From positions 1 to 48,431 of the forward strand of contig RDXE01000049.1 in assembly GCA_004292755.1 (NCBI GenBank): a DNA stretch of 48,431 nt, in the 5' to 3' direction. A program made the translations under genes and the position numbers. Every line of letters starts with the position of its first letter. The stretch's first letter is position 1. Origin of the DNA: Alphaproteobacteria bacterium. GTDB lineage: Bacteria; Pseudomonadota; Alphaproteobacteria; Elsterales; Elsteraceae. This document shows, in pieces, positions 35,857 to 44,557 of this stretch. The notes beneath the pieces were generated by a model. It did no database searches. It was not told the DNA's origin and worked only from the letters and a program-made list of their open reading frames with translations.

Positions 35857-36563
35857 TGCATCCTCCTGACCGCAACGGCGGCGGTCCTGACGGTGACGAG
35901 TGGCAACGGTGCCGTCACTCCGGCGAGACACCGCGACCGGTTCCCAAGTTCGACAACGATCCGCCCACACGCGAAATTCAGATCAGCCGCCTGGTATTTG
36001 TCGCATGTTCCAGTTGTAACCAAGGTTCGAGGTTAGCATCTGGCAATCGACAGAGTTACAGCGCCTCAGACTAGGCAGGGATAGGCTGTTAGAGTTCCTA
36101 CGGTGTTCAGAAATGGGCCAATCGATGATGATCAGCGACACGGCACCTTTGTCTCCCCTAGGTTTCACCATACTGTTCAGCTCGGCGTCTCATCCACGAT
36201 TGCGCGTGTTATCGGTGCTTGCTGGAGAAAGCCAGGGCACCGCCGATCAGCGCCAAAACGCGGGACCCTGCACAGTGCGGGAGAGTGCGCCACTCTGCCC
36301 GTGCGGGGCACAAGCCGCCAAACCAGTGTCGGACAGAGGTCGATTGCACAAATTTGCTATGCTCAAGATGCTGCCGGTTCAAATCTCTCCAAAAACTCTC
36401 ACAATTCCTGTGTGATTATCGGTGTCAGGGTTCGCCGCCTCGCAGTGGCGTCCTCAGACCCGATGTCGGGACGGATTGAGGGCGTGCGAGACAGGTCACA
36501 GGCTTGTGACAGGCCGGTTGAGTGTTTCGCCAAGCCCAGAACTGGTCGGCAGGAGCGGCAGCG
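35857..36563. other. Divergent region between katG and the AraC array
   Basis: 707 bases without a supportable gene. It should hold the katG promoter near 35870-36060 and the AraC promoter near 36340-36430. A compact hairpin, GGGAGAGTG-CGC-CACTCTGCCC, is at 36279-36300. The 48-base leader element at 36381 recurs before the next AraC gene. Confidence 0.5.
36381..36428 (+). repeat. Conserved leader element, copy 1
   Basis: A 48-base block starting AAATCTCTCCAAAAACTCTC and ending TTATCGGTGTCAG, 136 bases before the first AraC-family start. It recurs with about three changes at 37536-37583, before the second AraC gene. TTGCTATGCTC precedes both copies. It is probably part of the promoter or regulator-binding region duplicated with the gene. 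Confidence 0.8.
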
Positions 36564-37448
36564 ATGACCTTGCGAACCAATATCCCCGATTTTGATAAAG
36601 CAGACTGGGGAAATCACCAGCCAAATGTCAGCAATGTTGTTGCCATGGCAGAATTTGGCGTACTGCGACAAGGTTTCTCCTACGATAGCGGCCGCTTCGA
36701 AATCTCTGTTCCGCCAATCGAGCAGCACGCTTTGGTGCATGTCATTGGGCAAACACCAGGTGAGTATGAAGTATTACTAGACCGTCTGCCGGATAGTTCC
36801 CCTGGCAAGAGATTGCGAAATGCGTACCTGTTGCCGGTTGGCGTGACATCAAGGTGGCGCGGGCCGGTCTCCCGGCTGCATCAAGTTCTTCATTTCCACT
36901 TCTCCTCTCAGTGGTTGGTGCGGGTAGCGGAGGAAAGCGAGATTCCGGCAACGGCGACCCAGCTTAACCTACTGGCAGGCGTTGACGATCCACCCCTGGA
37001 CGGATTGCTTCGCGCCATCACCGCTGTCGGTGACGACCTGACGACGTGCTATGCGGAGCATTGGTCGGTGCTGGTCGGGCTGCGGTTGCTGCGCACAGCA
37101 CCGCGCAGTCGTCGGCTCTCGATCGCCCCCTGGCGGTTGGCGCGGGCGCTCGCCCTGGCAGAGGCGCGGTTGGACCACGATGTAAGCCTGAGCGACTTGG
37201 CCGCTGCTGCCGGGTTGTCACGCTTTCACTTCTCGCGGGCGTTTCGTGAGGCGATGGGCGAACCGCCCCATGCCCATGTCAGGCGTCTGCGGTGCGAGCG
37301 GGCAGCGACTATGATGACGAACACCCAAATGACGCTGGCAGAGGTGGCCCAGGCCTGCGGCTTTGCCCACCAAGCCCATTTCACCACGGCGTTTCGCCGC
37401 GTGTATGGCACAACGCCCGGACGGTGGCGGGCGGATCGCTCCTCCTGA
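36564..37448 (+). CDS. AraC-family regulator, tandem copy 1
   Basis: A 294-residue regulator. The N-terminal sensing region (1-190) begins with IPDFDKADWGNHQP. The C-terminal double helix-turn-helix (about 195-294) has the classic AraC segments VSLSDLAAAAGLSRFHFSRAF and ACGFAHQAHFTTAFRRVYG. The start at 36564 follows AGGAG by 8 bases. It is near-identical in the DNA-binding half to the next gene but less similar in the sensor. A 10-bp hairpin follows. The ligand is unknown; this style of sensor resembles cupin-like AraC regulators of the AraC_binding_2 type. Confidence 0.88.
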   Translation: MTLRTNIPDFDKADWGNHQPNVSNVVAMAEFGVLRQGFSYDSGRFEISVPPIEQHALVHVIGQTPGEYEVLLDRLPDSSPGKRLRNAYLLPVGVTSRWRGPVSRLHQVLHFHFSSQWLVRVAEESEIPATATQLNLLAGVDDPPLDGLLRAITAVGDDLTTCYAEHWSVLVGLRLLRTAPRSRRLSIAPWRLARALALAEARLDHDVSLSDLAAAAGLSRFHFSRAFREAMGEPPHAHVRRLRCERAATMMTNTQMTLAEVAQACGFAHQAHFTTAFRRVYGTTPGRWRADRSS

Positions 37449-37459
37449 CCAAACGCACT

Positions 37460-37493
37460 GCTGATCGACCCGCCCTGCGCGCAGTCGATCAGC
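37460..37493 (+). terminator. Hairpin between the tandem AraC genes
   Basis: GCTGATCGAC (37460-37469) and GTCGATCAGC (37484-37493) make a perfect 10-bp stem with a 14-base loop, starting 12 bases after the first AraC stop. It indicates that the two AraC genes are transcribed separately, in keeping with the second leader copy downstream. Confidence 0.6.
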
Positions 37494-37535
37494 ACGGCTT
37501 GCAGGAGATTGCTATGCTCGCGCCTGTGACCATAC

Positions 37536-37583
37536 AAATCTCTCCAAAAACTCTCATAATTGCTGTGTGATTATCGGTGTCAG
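37536..37583 (+). repeat. Conserved leader element, copy 2
   Basis: Second copy of the 48-base leader element, 1155 bases after the first. The gene starts are 1154 bases apart, so leader and gene were duplicated as a unit. Sequence between this element and the start is less conserved but shares CCCGATGTCGGGA and GAACTGGTCGGCAGGAGC. Confidence 0.8.
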
Positions 37584-37717
37584 CGGTCGCGGCCCTGCGG
37601 CTTCGCCTCTGACCCGATGTCGGGATGGATTGCTGGCGCGCAGGACGGTCCGCAGGCTTCAGGCAGGCTGATCGTCTGGGTCGCCGAGCCCGGAACTGGT
37701 CGGCAGGAGCACTGGTC

Positions 37718-38602
37718 ATGAGCTTGCGAACCAATCTCCCAGATTTTGATAACGCGAGTTGGGGAAACCATCAACCAGACGCTAGCAACATTGTTGTGCA
37801 GAAGGATTTTGGCGTCCTACGCCAGAGTTTTTCTAATGATACTGGTCGCTTTGACGTATCAGTACCCCCGCTAGAGCAACATGTTCTTGTGCATTTCATT
37901 GGTCAGACCCCAGGCGAATATGAGGTATCACTTGATCGTGTCCCGGACGATGCTCCTGGCAAGAGATTGCGCAATACCTACGTTTTGCCGGTTGGCGTGA
38001 CATCAAGGTGGCGCGGTCCAGTCTCCCGGCAGCATCAATGCCTCCACTTCCACTTCTCATCCCAGTGGCTCGTGCAGGTGGCGGAAGAAAGTGAGATTGC
38101 AACATCGGCCTCCCAGCTTGGCATACAGGCAGGCACGGATGATCCCCCGTTGGACGGGTTGCTGCGCGCGATAACAGCCGTTGGCGATGACCTGACAACC
38201 TGCTACGCAGAGCATTGGTCGGTTCTCGTCGGGCTGCGGTTGCTGCGAACCGCGCCGCGCAGTCGTCGGCTATCCATGGCACCGTGGCGGCTGGCCCGGG
38301 CTCTGGCCCTCGCAGAGGCCCACCTCGATCAGGATGTGAGCCTCAGCGATCTCGCTGCAGCAGCGGGCTTGTCACGCTTCCACTTTTCCCGTGCGTTTCG
38401 CGAGGCGATGGGCGAACCGCCCCATGCCCATGTCAGACGCCTGCGGTGCGAACGGGCCGCTGCCATGATGATGAACACCACGATGACACTGGCGGAGGTG
38501 GCCCAGGCCTGCGGCTTTGCCCACCAAGCGCATTTCACCACGGCATTTCGCCGCGTCTATGGCACAACGCCAGGACGGTGGCGAGCGGACCGCATGTCAT
38601 GA
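37718..38602 (+). CDS. AraC-family regulator, tandem copy 2
   Basis: A 294-residue paralogue of the gene at 36564 with the same length, start context (AGGAG 8 bases upstream) and layout. The helix-turn-helix half is almost identical (SLSDLAAAAGLSRFHFSRAF kept exactly). The sensor half carries many substitutions, for example QKDFGVLRQSFSND against MAEFGVLRQGFSYD. Both proteins therefore probably bind the same DNA but may answer different signals. Its stop overlaps the next AraC gene by ATGA (38599-38602). Confidence 0.88.
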   Translation: MSLRTNLPDFDNASWGNHQPDASNIVVQKDFGVLRQSFSNDTGRFDVSVPPLEQHVLVHFIGQTPGEYEVSLDRVPDDAPGKRLRNTYVLPVGVTSRWRGPVSRQHQCLHFHFSSQWLVQVAEESEIATSASQLGIQAGTDDPPLDGLLRAITAVGDDLTTCYAEHWSVLVGLRLLRTAPRSRRLSMAPWRLARALALAEAHLDQDVSLSDLAAAAGLSRFHFSRAFREAMGEPPHAHVRRLRCERAAAMMMNTTMTLAEVAQACGFAHQAHFTTAFRRVYGTTPGRWRADRMS

Positions 38603-39486
38603 CGCCGCGCGATCAGACAACCGGTGTCACCGCCTTCGATGCCGTGCGATGGCGCAATCCGCCGCCGATGGTCAGCGCGTTGGCCCTGCCGTCCGGCCCG
38701 AAGCTGGTCAAGATCGACCCACTTGATTGCCGGCCACGCAGTTGGGAGGCGGAGATCGACCCAGCACCGGATCACCTGCTGATGTGGCGGCGAGGCGCTA
38801 GGTCCGCTGTTGAGGTTGCCATTGGCGATCATCGTCGTGTGGCCGATGCGCGGCGGCGCTGGAACGGGTTCATGATCCCCGCGGGTATGCCGTCGTCCTG
38901 GGCCGGGCGGGCCATGGAGCCAAGCCTAGCGCTGCACATCCATATTCCAGTCGGCTGGCTGCAGCGTCTGGTCGAGGAAGGAGGATCGCCTGGGCGAACT
39001 CCTAGCTTTCGGCCGCTGATCGGCCTGAAGGATCGTCGCGTCCAGATGGTTTTGGATGGAATCCTGGATGCTTGGCACAACGATGATCCGCCGCTGACGG
39101 CATTGCTCGAGCATTGGGTTCTGCTGCTTGGGTGCGCGCTGATGCAAGGGCCAAGCCCTCAGCGCGTGTACAGCCTGGATGCCAGCGCGATTGCACGCGT
39201 CCGCGCCTATTTGGCGGACAATCTCCACCGAGACATCGGCCTTGCCGATTTGGCAATGGTTGTGGAGATGCCAGTCCGATCCTTCGTCGCGGCATTTCAG
39301 CGGGCAACCGGCGAGACGCCGCAGGCGGCGCTGACCCGGATGCGGCTGGAACGCGCAACAACGCTCATCGCCGCGGCATCCCTGCCGCCGGAGGATGTCG
39401 CGTTGTTGTCGGGATTCCGGGATGCTCGGCATCTGCGCAAAATCTTGGGCAAGTCCAGACCTCCCGCACTGGGATTAACGCGATGA
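38599..39486 (+). CDS. AraC-family regulator, divergent third member
   Basis: A 295-residue protein with the same plan. The N-terminal sensor begins with the related VTAFDAVRWRNPPP, and the C-terminal helix-turn-helix (about 195-290) includes IGLADLAMVVEMPVRSFVAAF and ALLSGFRDARHLRKILG. The DNA-recognition helices differ strongly from copies 1 and 2. It is coupled to the genes on both sides by ATGA overlaps (38599-38602 and 39483-39486), so it is co-translated with copy 2 and with the HTH-less protein. Confidence 0.85.
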   Translation: MTPRDQTTGVTAFDAVRWRNPPPMVSALALPSGPKLVKIDPLDCRPRSWEAEIDPAPDHLLMWRRGARSAVEVAIGDHRRVADARRRWNGFMIPAGMPSSWAGRAMEPSLALHIHIPVGWLQRLVEEGGSPGRTPSFRPLIGLKDRRVQMVLDGILDAWHNDDPPLTALLEHWVLLLGCALMQGPSPQRVYSLDASAIARVRAYLADNLHRDIGLADLAMVVEMPVRSFVAAFQRATGETPQAALTRMRLERATTLIAAASLPPEDVALLSGFRDARHLRKILGKSRPPALGLTR

Positions 39487-40130
39487 CCGCGAATGACAGC
39501 ATTCTGCTGCAACAGAGCACTGGACTGCCCGACTACGACATGGCGCGCTGGAGCAGCTTACCCCCCGTGCGCGGTGTGCTGCGCGGCGAGGGCGGTTGGG
39601 GCGTGCTGCTGCAGGATCCCGACATCGGACCCGACGGGGTCCGCCCGGTCGAAGTCAGAGTTCCTGAGTTAGAGAGCGTCGTCCTCATTTTGGGATTGGC
39701 TGCGGGCAAAAATCAGGGCCTCGTGTCCGGGACCGGCGGCGTGACGCCGACCCTCGTGTCTCTCAAGCGCGGTGGCAAGCTGCTGCTGCCGCCGGCAGTC
39801 TCTTCCATCTGGCACAGCAACACCGGGCAAGAGCGGGTGTTGCACGTTCATCTGCCAGTCTCGTTCCTAACCGCTGTTGGAGAGATCGGCGGCATGGTTG
39901 CCCGCCCCGATCTGCTACCGGTCGGTGCGCTGCGCGCCGATGCGACATTGGACTCGTTGCTGCGGCACGTTGTGCGGCAAATGACTCGCCGTGAACCGGG
40001 TTGGCGGATGGCGATCAACAGCGCGATCACACTCGTGGCAGCCCGCCTGCTAGAACCAGCAGCACCGCGGCAGCAAAGAGGCGCAAGCAGCCGCCTTCTT
40101 CGGAAAGCCCTGCTCCAGACGAAACTCTAA
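39483..40130 (+). CDS. AraC-type sensor domain without helix-turn-helix
   Basis: A 215-residue protein that aligns by eye with the sensor half of the preceding AraC genes: it starts with LPDYDMARWSSLPPV and has HVHLPVSFL where they have HFHFSSQWL. It ends at SSRLLRKALL, the point where the DNA-binding domain begins in the others. The next gene starts 46 bases later, so the HTH is absent rather than hidden by a frameshift. It might bind ligand or heterodimerise with the co-translated regulators. Activity is unknown. Confidence 0.75.
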   Translation: MTANDSILLQQSTGLPDYDMARWSSLPPVRGVLRGEGGWGVLLQDPDIGPDGVRPVEVRVPELESVVLILGLAAGKNQGLVSGTGGVTPTLVSLKRGGKLLLPPAVSSIWHSNTGQERVLHVHLPVSFLTAVGEIGGMVARPDLLPVGALRADATLDSLLRHVVRQMTRREPGWRMAINSAITLVAARLLEPAAPRQQRGASSRLLRKALLQTKL

Positions 40131-40176
40131 TCTGTTGACAAGCGCGGCTGTAGCGCTTGAACGGACAGGAGATTCC

Positions 40177-40785
40177 ATGCTCACGACGTCTGCGCCCTTC
40201 CTTCCGGAGGACACGGCCCTCTTGCTGATTGATCACCAAGTCGGCACGATGCAGTTGATCAAGAATATTCCTGTGGCGACGGTGCGCGCGAATACTTTGG
40301 CCTTGGCCAAGGCTGCAAAGATCCTGAACATGCCAGTGATATTGACGAGCAGCCAGGAGGAGCGGCTACAGGGTCCGCTGATGCCGGAACTGAAGCAATT
40401 GCTGCCCGATGCTTTCGAGGCACGAATCAGACGGGAGGGGTTAGTCAATGCCTGGACCGATGACGCGTTCCGGTCTGCGACCATTGCAACGGGTCGGCGC
40501 AATCTGGCGATGGCCGGTGTCACGACCGACGTGTGCTTGGTGTTTCCGGCGTTGAGCGCTGTGGCGGAGGGGTTCCGCGTCCAGGCGATCATGGATGCCT
40601 CGGGGTCACCGTTTGAGCTGTCGGAGGATATGTCGCGACGGCGGATGCAGGATGGTGGGGTGGTCTTGACGGCAACCAACACGCTGATCGCGGAGCTGGC
40701 GCAAAACTGGTCTACCCCCGCTGGCAGCCAGTTGATCCAGCTTCTGTTCACCGATGTGCTGCCACCGGTGACGCCTGCTGGTTAG
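40177..40785 (+). CDS. Isochorismatase-family cysteine hydrolase (YcaC-like)
   Basis: A 202-residue hydrolase with catalytic Asp in LLLIDHQVG (D19) and nucleophile Cys in VTTDVCLVFPA (C120). LQGPLMPELKQLLPDAF and LVNAW are family-typical. The start at 40177 follows an AGGAGA site; the frame back to 40135 starts with TTG and is less likely. TTDVCLVFPA is shared with the copy at 3305. It is probably transcribed with the AraC array and may be the gene they control. Confidence 0.9.
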   Translation: MLTTSAPFLPEDTALLLIDHQVGTMQLIKNIPVATVRANTLALAKAAKILNMPVILTSSQEERLQGPLMPELKQLLPDAFEARIRREGLVNAWTDDAFRSATIATGRRNLAMAGVTTDVCLVFPALSAVAEGFRVQAIMDASGSPFELSEDMSRRRMQDGGVVLTATNTLIAELAQNWSTPAGSQLIQLLFTDVLPPVTPAG

Positions 40786-41075
40786 GTTGGTTGGCCGAAA
40801 TCCGCCATGGCGATCCTGGATCGATCAACACCACCGGGATCGCACGCGCACCGCCAGTCCCAACAGCCTGACCTGGCGCCGCTGCTATCGGCGGGGCGGA
40901 GTTTCTGCTGCTGCCCCAGGTCAGGCGGCAGTGCCCCCGGAGAGTTGTGCCTAACCGCGGCCATTGCACTGGGTCGCGGAAGAACAGCCTGAATTCTGCG
41001 CCGAGCGCGCCCAAGCCCTCGCGAAACGCCGTGATCGGATCAGCCATAGGGCCAAGCCACACGAAAGACAAACCA

Positions 41076-41975
41076 ATGCGTCTCTTCCTCACTGGAGTAA
41101 CCGGGTATGTTGGCCGTCGGGTCGCCGAGGAACTGGTCGGCGACGGCCATGAGTTGGCTGTGCTGGTGCGCACCAGCAGTGATGACACGGCCGCGCGCGA
41201 GTTGGGCGCTTGGCCGATCAAGGCACAGCTGACTGATACCGAGCGCCTCGCCTCTGTCGCAGCGGATGTCGACGGCATCGCCCACTGCGCGGCCAGCGAT
41301 GATCCCGCATTCCTGGCCACCAATCGCGCCGCGGTTGAAGCGATGATGGCGGCATTGGCACCGGGCGCCGCCTTTGTGATGCATGGCGGCAGCTTGGTGT
41401 TTGGCGATACGGGCGCCCAAAGGTTCACAGGTGTTGAGCCGTTCGATCCGCCGCCCTTCCTGGCTGGGCGGGCTGACCTCGACCAGTTGGTCTTGGCGAT
41501 CGGGCAGAAGCGCCGACTGCGCGCGTCGATCGTGCATGCCTCAATGGTCTATGGCGAGGGGCGGGGCGCTGTGATCCCATCAGCATTGGTGGCTGCTGCC
41601 CTGCGGACTGGCTTTGCCGCATATCCTGGGTCTGGCACCAACCAATGGTCGACCCTCCATGTCCGGGACTGGGCGCGTCTGGTGATGGCAGCGCTGCTCA
41701 ACGCGCCAGTTGGCGGCACTCTATATCCAGCCGGCGGACCTCCGATCAGCATGCTGGATCTGGCTGCGCTGATTGCGGAGGAAGGCCGCCTTCCTCCACC
41801 TCGATCGGTGCCCGTCGCGGAAGCGCAGAGTCTGTGGGGTCCGCTGGGTGCCGCACTGACGACCAACCAGCTGTTCTCGTCCGAACAGGCCGAGATGGCA
41901 TTGGGCTGGACCTCTGAGCGCAACGGGCTGCCAGAGGAAATCAGGTTCCTAATCCAGGCCTTGCGGGCGAACTAG
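41076..41975 (+). CDS. NAD(P)-dependent epimerase/dehydratase-like protein
   Basis: A 299-residue extended short-chain dehydrogenase. The nucleotide-binding motif LFLTGVTGYVGRRVAEEL is at the N-terminus, followed by HGGSLVFGD and HASMVYGEGRG, where the family's catalytic Ser and Tyr region lies. The usual YxxxK is not clearly present: the position reads RADLDQLVLA. It may therefore be an atypical reductase or NmrA-like binder. The start at 41076 places the glycine motif at residue 7; the ribosome site is weak. A hairpin at 41975-42014 overlaps its stop. Confidence 0.8.
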   Translation: MRLFLTGVTGYVGRRVAEELVGDGHELAVLVRTSSDDTAARELGAWPIKAQLTDTERLASVAADVDGIAHCAASDDPAFLATNRAAVEAMMAALAPGAAFVMHGGSLVFGDTGAQRFTGVEPFDPPPFLAGRADLDQLVLAIGQKRRLRASIVHASMVYGEGRGAVIPSALVAAALRTGFAAYPGSGTNQWSTLHVRDWARLVMAALLNAPVGGTLYPAGGPPISMLDLAALIAEEGRLPPPRSVPVAEAQSLWGPLGAALTTNQLFSSEQAEMALGWTSERNGLPEEIRFLIQALRAN

Positions 41976-42014
41976 GCCACAAGTCCCGCGCCCGCTGCAG
42001 ACAAGCTTGTGGCC
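41975..42014. terminator. Hairpin between convergent genes
   Basis: GGCCACAAG (41975-41983) pairs with CTTGTGGCC (42006-42014), directly at the epimerase stop and facing the Bug-type gene that ends at 42098. It is a likely shared terminator. Confidence 0.55.
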
Positions 42015-42097
42015 GCGCGTTCCACCGATGTGTCCAATGCGGTCTCGCCCGCGCCACGTGTTGTCATTTGCGTGGTTAGCGGGCGCCCGGCCTGCCG

Positions 42098-43072
42098 CTA
42101 CTCCAGAGCAATCGCGAACCGCTTCACTAGGTCTGCGTAGAGTGCCTCTTCGCGGGCGAACAGCGCCCCGAACTGCTCGGCTGGCCCGCCCGCAGCTTGC
42201 ATGCCTTGACGGCGGAGCAGAGCGGCAGTGTCTGGTTCACGCACGATCCGGCTGATCTCCTGGTTGAGCCGCGCCACGATCGCTGGCGGAGTTCCCGTCG
42301 GCACCGCGGTGCCGAACCATTGGCCGAGGTCGATGTCGGCAAAACCGCTCTCTACCAGGGTTGGCACCTCTGACAACTCGGGGAAGCGCTGGGCCGTGGT
42401 TACGGCATAGGCACGCACGGTGCCTGCCTGAATGTGCGGCAACAGCGGACCCGCACCAACCACGGCGAGCGACAGGCGCCCGGCCAGCAGATCTTGAACC
42501 AGCGGACCGCCGCCCCCGCGGTAGGGAATGTGCTGGATGCGGGTGCCTGCACGTTCATTCAACAGTTCGCCCGCGATGTGATGCGAGCTGCCAACACCGG
42601 CCGTCCCAAAATTCCACTTGTCCGGCTCCCGCTTGGCCTGCTCGATCACCTGAGCAAGGGTGGTGAGGCCCATCGCCGCGGGCCCGGCGATCACCATCGG
42701 GCCCAGCGCCAGCAGCGTGACCGGCGTGAGGCCCCTGCCGGGCCCAGGCACCGCTTGCGGATAGAGGATTGGCCCCGGCAGGCTGATCAGCGTGTAGCCA
42801 TCGGGGGCGGCTTGGGCGACCGCACGGGCTGCGATCGCACCGGAGGCGCCGGTGCGGTTCTCCACCACCACCTGCTGGCCAATGGCACGGGAGAGCTTTT
42901 CCGCCACCACGCGGGTGGTTGCATCAAGCGCCCCCCCAGGCGCAAAGCCGAGCACCCATTGGATTGGCCTGCGCTGCGGCCAGGCTGCGTCTTGTGCTGA
43001 GGCCGTTCCCGCCAGCAGGACCGCTGCTGGGATACCGCCCAGAATGGCGCGGCGCGTTGGGGTGATGGTCAT
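42098..43072 (-). CDS. Bug/TctC-family tripartite tricarboxylate transporter binding protein
   Basis: A 324-residue periplasmic solute-binding protein. The N-terminal signal contains a twin-Arg (TRRAILGG) and a TASA-QD cleavage-like site. Family motifs follow: VLGFAPGGALDATTR, QVVVENRTGASGAIAA, PDGYTL, GTAGVGSSHHIAGE, HIPYRGGG and TPPAIVARLNQEI. Bug proteins bind carboxylates and other small anions. It follows the sulfatase by 23 bases on the same strand and is likely co-transcribed with it. No TctA/TctB membrane genes are in the window. Confidence 0.92.
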   Translation of the reverse strand: MTITPTRRAILGGIPAAVLLAGTASAQDAAWPQRRPIQWVLGFAPGGALDATTRVVAEKLSRAIGQQVVVENRTGASGAIAARAVAQAAPDGYTLISLPGPILYPQAVPGPGRGLTPVTLLALGPMVIAGPAAMGLTTLAQVIEQAKREPDKWNFGTAGVGSSHHIAGELLNERAGTRIQHIPYRGGGGPLVQDLLAGRLSLAVVGAGPLLPHIQAGTVRAYAVTTAQRFPELSEVPTLVESGFADIDLGQWFGTAVPTGTPPAIVARLNQEISRIVREPDTAALLRRQGMQAAGGPAEQFGALFAREEALYADLVKRFAIALE

Positions 43073-43095
43073 GGCTCCCTCCCTCGTTTTCTTGG

Positions 43096-44520
43096 TTAGA
43101 TCGGTACGGGGCTTGCTCCTGGTGCGCCTAGGGTGAGTGCGCGCTCTGGCCCGCCGTAGTGCTCGATCATTTGGGCTTGATCGGCAAGCGCACGGGCGCT
43201 CACCGCCTCTGGATCAAGCCTTTGGTGCAGCGCCGCCGCCATCGCATCGCGAACCGCACGATAGGGTTCGTCGTCCGCAACAGACCGGGTCTCGCCTGGG
43301 TCCTGCTCCAGGTCGAACAACTCCGGTGGATGGCCGACATAGTGGATGTACTTGTACCGGGCATCCGCCAACAGGAAGGCACCCGTGCGGCTGCCCACGG
43401 CGTGGTATTCAGACAAAACGAGACGGGCTGGGTCGTCGGGGGCTGATGCCGCGGCGAACCAGTCACGGCCGTCAGGATCCGGCGCTTCGTCCACCACATC
43501 AAGTGCGGCCAGCAGGCTGGCCCGCGCATCGGTCAGGTTCATCGGCGTCGTTGAAACTCGGCCCGCTGGAACGCCAGGACCGGCGACAATCAGCGGCACG
43601 CGCGCGCTTTCCTCGTACAGCACGCATTTTCCCCACAGGCCGCGCGTGCCCATGTTGTCGCCATGGTCGCTCGAGTAGACGATCCGCGTGGTTTGGGCGT
43701 GGGGGCTCGCCGCCAACGCGTCCAGAATGCGGCCAACCTGATGGTCGAGGTAGCTCACGAGCCCCAGATAGCACGCCAAGGCAAGCTGGCGTTCCTCGTC
43801 ATTCAGGCTGTCATCAACCGGTTGGCTTACATGCATGTCCTCCACCCAGGGGTGGCGGCGATAGCCAGTGGACGGGTGCAGGCGGGGTCGGGGCAGTGTC
43901 TCCGGCGGATAGAGGGCAAGCCACTCCGGCGGCACGGTTAGGGGGAAGTGCGGGGCGACAAGGCCGACGAACAGCACGAAGGGTTGGTCCGTCGGGGCCT
44001 CGTTGAGCCATGCGATCGCCCGGTCCGCCACCGCCACGTCGTAGAGATTGTATTTCGATGTGCCGGGTCCGATCGGTCGCAGCATCCCAGCGGCCTGGCG
44101 CTGAAACACCGGCAGCGGATTGCGCACCAGGCCCCAGACCATGCCCTGGCCATTGACGATGTGCATGGCAAGGTGCTCGGCATCAAAGCCGGTCGGGTCT
44201 TCAGCCGCCCGGTAGTGCAGCTTGCCAATTGCCTCAACGCGCACGCCGTGATCCTGCAGCACATGACCCCAGCCGCGGACGCGACCATCATAGGCGTTGG
44301 CGTTGTCCCAATAGCCGATAGCGTGCACCGGCCGCCCGGTTGCAAACGCAGCCCGGGCTGGCACGCAAATCGGTGAAGGCGTATAGGCGCGCGTGAACCG
44401 GGTGCCACGCGCTGCGAGGCGATCAAGATTGGGCGTGCGGGCGACGCGATGCCCCTCAACACCAAGCACCTCAGCTGCGTGCTCGTCGGAGAGGATCACC
44501 ACAACATTGTGTCTGGGCAT
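43096..44520 (-). CDS. Sulfatase-family hydrolase
   Basis: A 474-residue enzyme of the alkaline-phosphatase superfamily. The formylglycine site is C52 in ICVPAR, within SPICVPARAAFATGR, matching the sulfatase CxPxR code. Metal ligands include D12/E13 in ILSDEH and YSSDHGDNMG. KYIHYVGHPPELFDLEQDPGE near the C-terminus is typical of sulfatases and phosphonate monoester hydrolases, so both sulfate esters and phosphodiesters are possible. No signal peptide is seen, suggesting a cytoplasmic enzyme. A 14-base palindromic site lies 23 bases before the start, with GATAAT next to it. The Bug-type gene follows in the same operon. Confidence 0.9.
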   Translation of the reverse strand: MPRHNVVVILSDEHAAEVLGVEGHRVARTPNLDRLAARGTRFTRAYTPSPICVPARAAFATGRPVHAIGYWDNANAYDGRVRGWGHVLQDHGVRVEAIGKLHYRAAEDPTGFDAEHLAMHIVNGQGMVWGLVRNPLPVFQRQAAGMLRPIGPGTSKYNLYDVAVADRAIAWLNEAPTDQPFVLFVGLVAPHFPLTVPPEWLALYPPETLPRPRLHPSTGYRRHPWVEDMHVSQPVDDSLNDEERQLALACYLGLVSYLDHQVGRILDALAASPHAQTTRIVYSSDHGDNMGTRGLWGKCVLYEESARVPLIVAGPGVPAGRVSTTPMNLTDARASLLAALDVVDEAPDPDGRDWFAAASAPDDPARLVLSEYHAVGSRTGAFLLADARYKYIHYVGHPPELFDLEQDPGETRSVADDEPYRAVRDAMAAALHQRLDPEAVSARALADQAQMIEHYGGPERALTLGAPGASPVPI

Positions 44521-44542
44521 CCTGGTCAGGTAGCAGATTTAA

Positions 44543-44556
44543 GATGCGTACGCAAC
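44543..44556. promoter_or_regulatory. Palindromic operator, sulfatase side
   Basis: GATGCGTACGCAAC, with the 10-base perfect palindrome TGCGTACGCA at its core. It sits between the MarR stop (44558) and the sulfatase start (44520). A GATAAT -10-like hexamer (44562-44557, minus strand) abuts it. The same 14 bases recur in opposite orientation at 45034-45047. Confidence 0.75.
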
Positions 44557-44557
44557 A

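Noticed and set aside
34999-36036. 345-codon plus-strand frame over katG and its promoter
   Set aside because: It is antisense to an unmistakable KatG and extends through its promoter region.
36381-37583. Repeated leader blocks considered as a CRISPR or attachment-site pair
   Set aside because: There are only two copies, 1155 bases apart, each at the same place before paralogous genes. Gene duplication explains them.
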